From positions 2,418,001 to 2,482,000 of the forward strand of contig NZ_CP082273.1 in the NCBI RefSeq assembly GCF_019880385.1: 64,000 nucleotides of DNA, written 5' to 3'. Shown one piece after another: positions 60,259 through 64,000 of this stretch (its first letter is position 1; every line of letters starts with the position of its first letter). The position numbers and the translations under genes are program-made. Source of the DNA: Nocardioides coralli. GTDB lineage: Bacteria > Actinomycetota > Actinomycetes > Propionibacteriales > Nocardioidaceae. Under the pieces are notes generated by a model. That model saw only the letters and a list, made by a program, of their open reading frames with translations, made no database searches and was not told the DNA's origin.

Positions 60259-61994
60259 AGGTCGTCCTCCTCGAAGTCGGGTGCCAGGTCGCGGGCGTAC
60301 TTGATGTCGTCGTTGCTGGCCCCGGCGGCCACCATCGGCCACACCATCGCGTCGCGGTGGACCCGGAAGTCCACGACCACGGGGGCGTCGTCGATCTCCA
60401 TCGCCTTGGTGATCGTGGCGTCCACGTCGGCCGGGTCGTCGCAGGCCAGCCCGATGCAACCGTAGGCCTCGGCGAGCTTCACGAAGTCCGGCACCCGCTT
60501 GGAGTGGAGGTCGGTGTTGCTGTAGCGGGCGCTGTAGAAGAGCGTCTGCCACTGCCGCACCATGCCGAGCGACTCGTTGTTGATGACCGCCACCTTGATC
60601 GGGATCTTGTTGATCGCGCAGGTGGCCAGCTCCTGGTTGGTCATCTGGAAGCACCCGTCGCCGTCGATCGCCCAGACGGTGGTGTCGGGCCGGCCCACCT
60701 TGGCCCCCATGGCGGCCGGGACCGCGAACCCCATCGTCCCCAGCCCGCCGGAGTTGATCCAGGTGTTGGGCTTCTCGTAGCCCACGAAGTGGGCGGCCCA
60801 CATCTGGTGCTGGCCCACGCCGGCGCAGTAGATCGCGTCCGGCCCGGCGATCGCGCCGAGACGCTCGGTCACCAGCTGCGGGGCCAGCGAACCGTCCTCG
60901 GGCTGCTCGTAGCCCAGGGGGTACTTCTGCTTGATGCCGGCCAAGAACCGCACCCAGGCCTCGTAGTCACCGGTGCTGCCCGCGTCGGACTCCGCCTGCA
61001 GCGAGACGACGAGGTCGGAGATGACCTCGCGGGCGTCGCCGACGATCGGGACGTCGGCCTGGCGGTTCTTGCCGATCTCGGCCGGGTCGATGTCGGCGTG
61101 GATCACCTGTGCGCCGGGCGCGAAGGTCTCCAGGTTGCCGGTGACGCGGTCGTCGAAGCGGGCGCCCAGGCTGATGATCAGGTCGCTCTTCTGCAGGGCC
61201 GCCACGGCCGCCACGGTGCCGTGCATGCCCGGCATCCCGAGGTGCTGCGGATGACTGTCGGGGAAGGCGCCCCGGGCCATCAGGGTGGTGACCACCGGCA
61301 TGCCGGTCAGCTCGGCGAGCCGGGCGAGCTCGGCGCTGGCGCGGGCCCGGATCACGCCACCACCGACGTAGAGCACCGGGCGCCTGGCGTCGAGGATCAG
61401 GCGCGTGGCCTCGCGGATCTGCTTGGAGTGGGGGCGGGTCACCGGTCGGTAGCCGGGCAGCCGCAGCTCGGTGGGCCACGCGTAGGTCGTGGTCGCCTGG
61501 AGGGCCGACTTGGCGACGTCGACCAGGACGGGTCCCGGCCGGCCGGTCGATGCGATGTAGAACGCCTCGGCGACCACGCGCGGGATCTCGGCGGGGTCGG
61601 TGACCAGGAAGTTGTGCTTGGTGATCGGCATCGTGATGCCGCGGATGTCGGCCTCCTGGAAGGCGTCGGTGCCGATGGCGGCCGCGCCGACCTGGCCGGT
61701 CACGGCGACCAGCGGGACCGAGTCCATGTGGGCGTCGGCCAGCGGCGTGACGAGGTTGGTGGCGCCCGGTCCGGAGGTGGCCATGCAGACCCCGACCCGG
61801 CCGGTCGCGGCGGCGTACCCCTGGGCGGCATGGCCGGCGCCCTGCTCGTGGCGGACCAGGACGTGCCGGATCGAGGAGTCCATGAGCGGGTCGTAGGCGG
61901 GGAGGATGGCGCCGCCGGGGATCCCGAAGATGGTGTCGGTGCCCGCGGACTCCAGAGACCTGATCAGGCTCTGGGCGCCTGTCATCTCGCTCAT
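60255..61994 (-). CDS. ilvB: Acetolactate synthase large (catalytic) subunit
   Basis: Thiamine diphosphate enzyme that condenses two pyruvates, or pyruvate with 2-oxobutyrate. The 579-residue protein has [16 protein letters not shown] with the [13 protein letters not shown] catalytic Glu, and [19 protein letters not shown]. The ThDP motif is [32 protein letters not shown] 61994 is chosen because AAGGA lies 7 nt upstream; other in-frame ATGs are at 62009 and 61985. It is first in ilvBNC, with leader ORF and attenuator just upstream. Confidence 0.97.
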
Positions 61995-62024
61995 CGGTTC
62001 GTCCTTCATCGGTGGTCGGCCAAG

Positions 62025-62056
62025 AAAAAACCCCTCGGTTGCTGGGCAACGAGGGG
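62025..62056 (-). terminator. Attenuator terminator upstream of ilvB
   Basis: On the minus strand CCCCTCGTTGC and GCAACCGAGGGG form an 11-12 bp stem (62056-62046 and 62042-62031), followed by six T residues (62030-62025), ending 30 bp before the ilvB ATG. It is an intrinsic terminator between leader ORF and structural gene. Confidence 0.93.
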
Positions 62057-62076
62057 TGACGCGTCGGCTGGCGTGG

Positions 62077-62118
62077 TCAGTCGGCGCGTCCGGTGCGTAC
62101 AAGAAGCTGCTGCGGCAT
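62077..62118 (-). CDS. ilvBNC leader peptide (Leu-Leu-Val)
   Basis: A 13-residue [16 protein letters not shown], ending 20 bp before the attenuator stem. Leu-Leu-Val is read by CTT CTT GTA, codons rare in this genome, which fits ribosome stalling under leucine or valine shortage. TACAGT (62130-62125) is 6 nt before the ATG, with CTGACG 18 bp further upstream (62154-62149) as -35, so the transcript probably starts at the leader ATG. Leader-mediated attenuation of ilvBNC is known in Corynebacterium. Confidence 0.85.
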   Translation of the reverse strand: MPQQLLVRTGRAD

Positions 62119-62261
62119 GGCTGCACTGTACGTCCGGGCCCGCGTGCCCGTCAGCGCAGTCTCCCACGCGTCCCGAATGCTGGGACGCCGGTCCCACGAC
62201 TCGGTCGTTGCTGGCCTGGCCCTGCGCCACGACACCACGGTGCGTCCTCCCCACGCCGAGA

Positions 62262-62963
62262 TCAAGCAGGCGAGGACAACCGACGCCGCTGGCGACCGGC
62301 GCTGTCGAAGTTGGCCGGGTCGAGCCACGACTCGATCCGCGCCCTCACCGCCGGCCACTCGGTGTCGATGATCGAGAACCAGTCGGTGTCCCGGTTGCGG
62401 CCCTTGTAGACGATGGCCTGCCGGTGGCGGCCCTCGTAGGTGAAACCGAGCCGGCGGGCCGCGGCGGCCGAGGGCTCGTTGCAGGAGTCCAGCTTCCACT
62501 CCAGCCGTCGGTAGCCCAGGTCGTCGAAGACGTGCCGGGCCACGAGGTAGGTCGCCTCAGTGCTCGCCGGGGTGCGCTGCAGCGACCGCGCGTAGACGAT
62601 GCCACCGACCTCGATCGAACCGTTGCCCGGGTCGATCCGGTAGAGGCTGGTGATGCCTCGCGCCACACCCTCCGACAGGGGTACGACGGCGAAGGTCAGC
62701 TGGTCGGGGCCCGAGGTCCCGGCGGCGATGAGCGCTGCGGCCTGCTCCAGCGTCGCGGGGGGCTCGAGGTCGATGCGATAGGTCCACAGGTCGGCGTTGG
62801 CCGCCCCGCCGAGCGACTCCAGCAGCGGCGCCGCGTGGGCCGGCGCCAGCGGCTCGAGGCGCACGTGTCGCCCCTCGAGCACCACGGGGGTCGGTCGCAG
62901 CCGCGTTGTCCAACCCGGCACCTCGTCGCCGACCGGCTGCCCGTGGTCGTTGACGCGGGTCAT
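62262..62963 (-). CDS. GNAT-family acetyltransferase (RimJ/RimL type)
   Basis: A 233-residue acetyltransferase with the RimJ/RimL-like layout: RLRPTPVVLEGRHVRLEPLAPAHAAPLLES at the N-terminus, then EVGGIVYARSLQRTPASTEATYLVARHVFDDLGYRRLEWKLDSCNEPSAAAARRLGFTYEGRHRQ and a C-terminal DTDWFSIIDTEWP. Such proteins acetylate amino groups of proteins or small molecules; the target is unknown. The ATG overlaps the S66 peptidase stop by 4 bp. Confidence 0.88.
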   Translation of the reverse strand: MTRVNDHGQPVGDEVPGWTTRLRPTPVVLEGRHVRLEPLAPAHAAPLLESLGGAANADLWTYRIDLEPPATLEQAAALIAAGTSGPDQLTFAVVPLSEGVARGITSLYRIDPGNGSIEVGGIVYARSLQRTPASTEATYLVARHVFDDLGYRRLEWKLDSCNEPSAAAARRLGFTYEGRHRQAIVYKGRNRDTDWFSIIDTEWPAVRARIESWLDPANFDSAGRQRRRLSSPA

Positions 62964-63967
62964 CGCCACTCCTGCGTGAGCTCCCGACGGTCGCCGTCGA
63001 CGACCACCCGGGCAAGGGCGCCGTTGACGAGCGGCAGGTGTGGCGGGACGTGACCGATCTCGAGGTCGAGGACGACCGGGAGGCCGAGGTCGCCGATCGC
63101 GTCGGCCACCGCGTCGCGCTGGGTGAAGCCACCGACGCCGGCGGGCGCAGAGGTGCGCCCGATCAGGACAGCGACCGCGTGCTCGAACCAACCGGCGAGC
63201 CGGAGCCCGTGCAGCTGGCGGCAGGCCGAGAAGGCATCGTCCTCCGCGACCTCCAGGTAGACCACGAGCGGTCCGTGCTCGCGACCGAAGGCACGCACGT
63301 CGCCGTAGGGCGTCCCTGCGATCGGTCCCATCGTCTCCAGACAGCCGCCCACGAGGCGGCCCGTGACGTCGACCGCTCCCCCACCGAGCACCTCCCAGGA
63401 TCCCGTGCCGCGAGGCCGCCAGCGAGTGGCGGTGGCGTCCTCCTCGAACCGCACCCAGGTGGCCACCAGGCCGGAGTCGCGCTGGGTCACGGGGCCGGTG
63501 GCTGCGGCGAGGTCGAGCCAGTGGACCAGCCCGTCCGGCGCCGTGTAGGGGGTGTCGGCCAGGTTGTCGCCGTGGATGCTCGCGAGCCCTGCCCGGAGCA
63601 GGAGCGGCGTGAGCCAGGTGCTCGAGTCGGAGTAGCCGACGACCCACGTCGGCTCGGCCGCGGCGACGGCGTCGTAGTCGATCAGGTCGACGAGGTCGAT
63701 GGCGGTCTCGCCGCCCCAGGGTGGCACCACCGCGCGGATGGCCGGATCGGTGAGCATCGCCGTCAGCTCGGCTGCCCGTCGCTCGCGCGGGGCGCTCACG
63801 TGGCTCGAACCGTCCATGCACTCCCCGACCAGGACGTCGAAGCCGCGCTCGCGCAGCCACCGGACGCAGAAGTCGATGCGGTCGGTCTCCGCTCCGGCGA
63901 CGCCCGACGACGGCGCGGTGACGCCGATCCGGTCCCCGGGCCGGAGCGGGTCGGGGAACCGGATCAC
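62960..63967 (-). CDS. S66-family LD-carboxypeptidase / MccF-like protein
   Basis: A 335-residue serine peptidase of family S66. The N-terminal RPGDRIGVTAPSSGVAG, the nucleophile loop VVGYSDSSTWLTPLLLRAG and the late GHVPPHLPLVNG with its His give the Ser-Glu-His arrangement. It either trims the LD bond of peptidoglycan stem peptides or, as MccF-type proteins do, cleaves peptide-nucleotide antibiotics. It is cotranscribed with the GNAT gene; the GTG start overlaps the stop of the next upstream gene by 4 bp. Confidence 0.87.
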   Translation of the reverse strand: MIRFPDPLRPGDRIGVTAPSSGVAGAETDRIDFCVRWLRERGFDVLVGECMDGSSHVSAPRERRAAELTAMLTDPAIRAVVPPWGGETAIDLVDLIDYDAVAAAEPTWVVGYSDSSTWLTPLLLRAGLASIHGDNLADTPYTAPDGLVHWLDLAAATGPVTQRDSGLVATWVRFEEDATATRWRPRGTGSWEVLGGGAVDVTGRLVGGCLETMGPIAGTPYGDVRAFGREHGPLVVYLEVAEDDAFSACRQLHGLRLAGWFEHAVAVLIGRTSAPAGVGGFTQRDAVADAIGDLGLPVVLDLEIGHVPPHLPLVNGALARVVVDGDRRELTQEWR

Positions 63968-64000
63968 GCGAGGAGCTCCGCGATCCGTGCCAGGCCCCGC
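63964..64000 (-). CDS. C-terminal end of an unidentified protein (cut by window edge)
   Basis: Only the last ten codons (ending GLARIAELLA) and the stop are visible. The 4-bp overlap with the S66 peptidase start shows it is the next gene upstream in the same operon. No function can be inferred. Confidence 0.6.
   Translation of the reverse strand, partial: RGLARIAELLA

Noticed and set aside
60357..63053. 898-codon open frame on the plus strand across ilvB, ilvN end and the following genes
   Set aside because: It is antisense to clear family members (IlvB, GNAT) and its translation is the low-complexity G/V/R/D pattern expected from codon-position GC bias on the opposite strand.

Overview
The window looks like a chromosomal segment of a high-GC actinobacterium, most probably a member of the Nocardioidaceae (Nocardioides or a close relative). 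The evidence is the very high GC content, frequent GTG starts, the gene order mutM-rnc-rpmF-yceD-coaD-rsmD-recG-DAK2-rpmB-thiL, an HU protein with a long lysine/alanine/proline tail, a CofC enzyme of coenzyme F420 synthesis, and intergenic hairpin repeats of the ttgaggag and gtctcgac types. I see no transposase, integrase, phage gene or CRISPR array. This is backbone sequence, and its oddities are small and regulatory or lie in a few lineage-specific loci.

Layout. 1-9.1 kb: DNA repair, RNA processing, ribosomal and cofactor genes (mutM, rnc, rpmF, yceD, coaD, rsmD, recG, DAK2, rpmB, thiL). 9.1-17.7 kb: ddl, a Cys/Met-metabolism PLP enzyme, gpsA-plsC, cofC, hup, and leuCD divergent from an IclR-type regulator (ndgR-like). 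17.8-21 kb: DNA alkylation repair (ogt, ada/alkA fusion) and small genes. 21-23.1 kb: a zinc-starvation set made of a truncated L32, a Walker-A-less CobW-like protein, zinc-free L31 and zur. 23.1-28.3 kb: an unusual three-gene locus encoding a small secreted protein, a surface Asp-box/vWA protein and an FtsH homologue without its protease motif. It starts behind a perfect 19-bp palindrome next to zur. 28.3-34.4 kb: two tRNAs, a CPBP protease, gltX, an FAH-family hydrolase, a PLP decarboxylase, and a glycosylase-annotated protein carrying an in-frame repeat insertion. 34.4-38.7 kb: M23 peptidase, 2H phosphoesterase, pentapeptide-repeat protein, then a BioQ-like TetR regulator divergent from the biotin transporter bioYMN. 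39-49.4 kb: cimA with an attenuator, a Ser/Thr kinase, an FkbM methyltransferase, ilvE, a two-component system and leuB. 49.7-58.7 kb: a methyltransferase, a DnaQ-like exonuclease with a CBS/nucleotidyltransferase protein, yczE/yczR, serA and small genes. 58.7-64 kb: ilvBNC with a leader-peptide attenuator, a GNAT and an S66 peptidase.

How the genes work together. Branched-chain amino acid synthesis dominates and is scattered over six loci (leuCD, cimA, ilvE, leuB, ilvBNC, with serA nearby); leuA and ilvD are not in the window. cimA and ilvBNC each have a short leader ORF rich in the end-product codons followed by a textbook intrinsic terminator. leuB has a weaker leader candidate. leuCD faces its probable IclR-type regulator across overlapping promoters.

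Many genes lack a Shine-Dalgarno sequence and instead have a TANNNT-like hexamer 6-8 nt before the start codon, which implies leaderless transcripts. In three places the TAG stop of the upstream gene forms the first half of that hexamer. The most promising undescribed system is the zur-adjacent pseudo-FtsH / Asp-box-vWA / secreted peptide locus at 23.1-28.3 kb.
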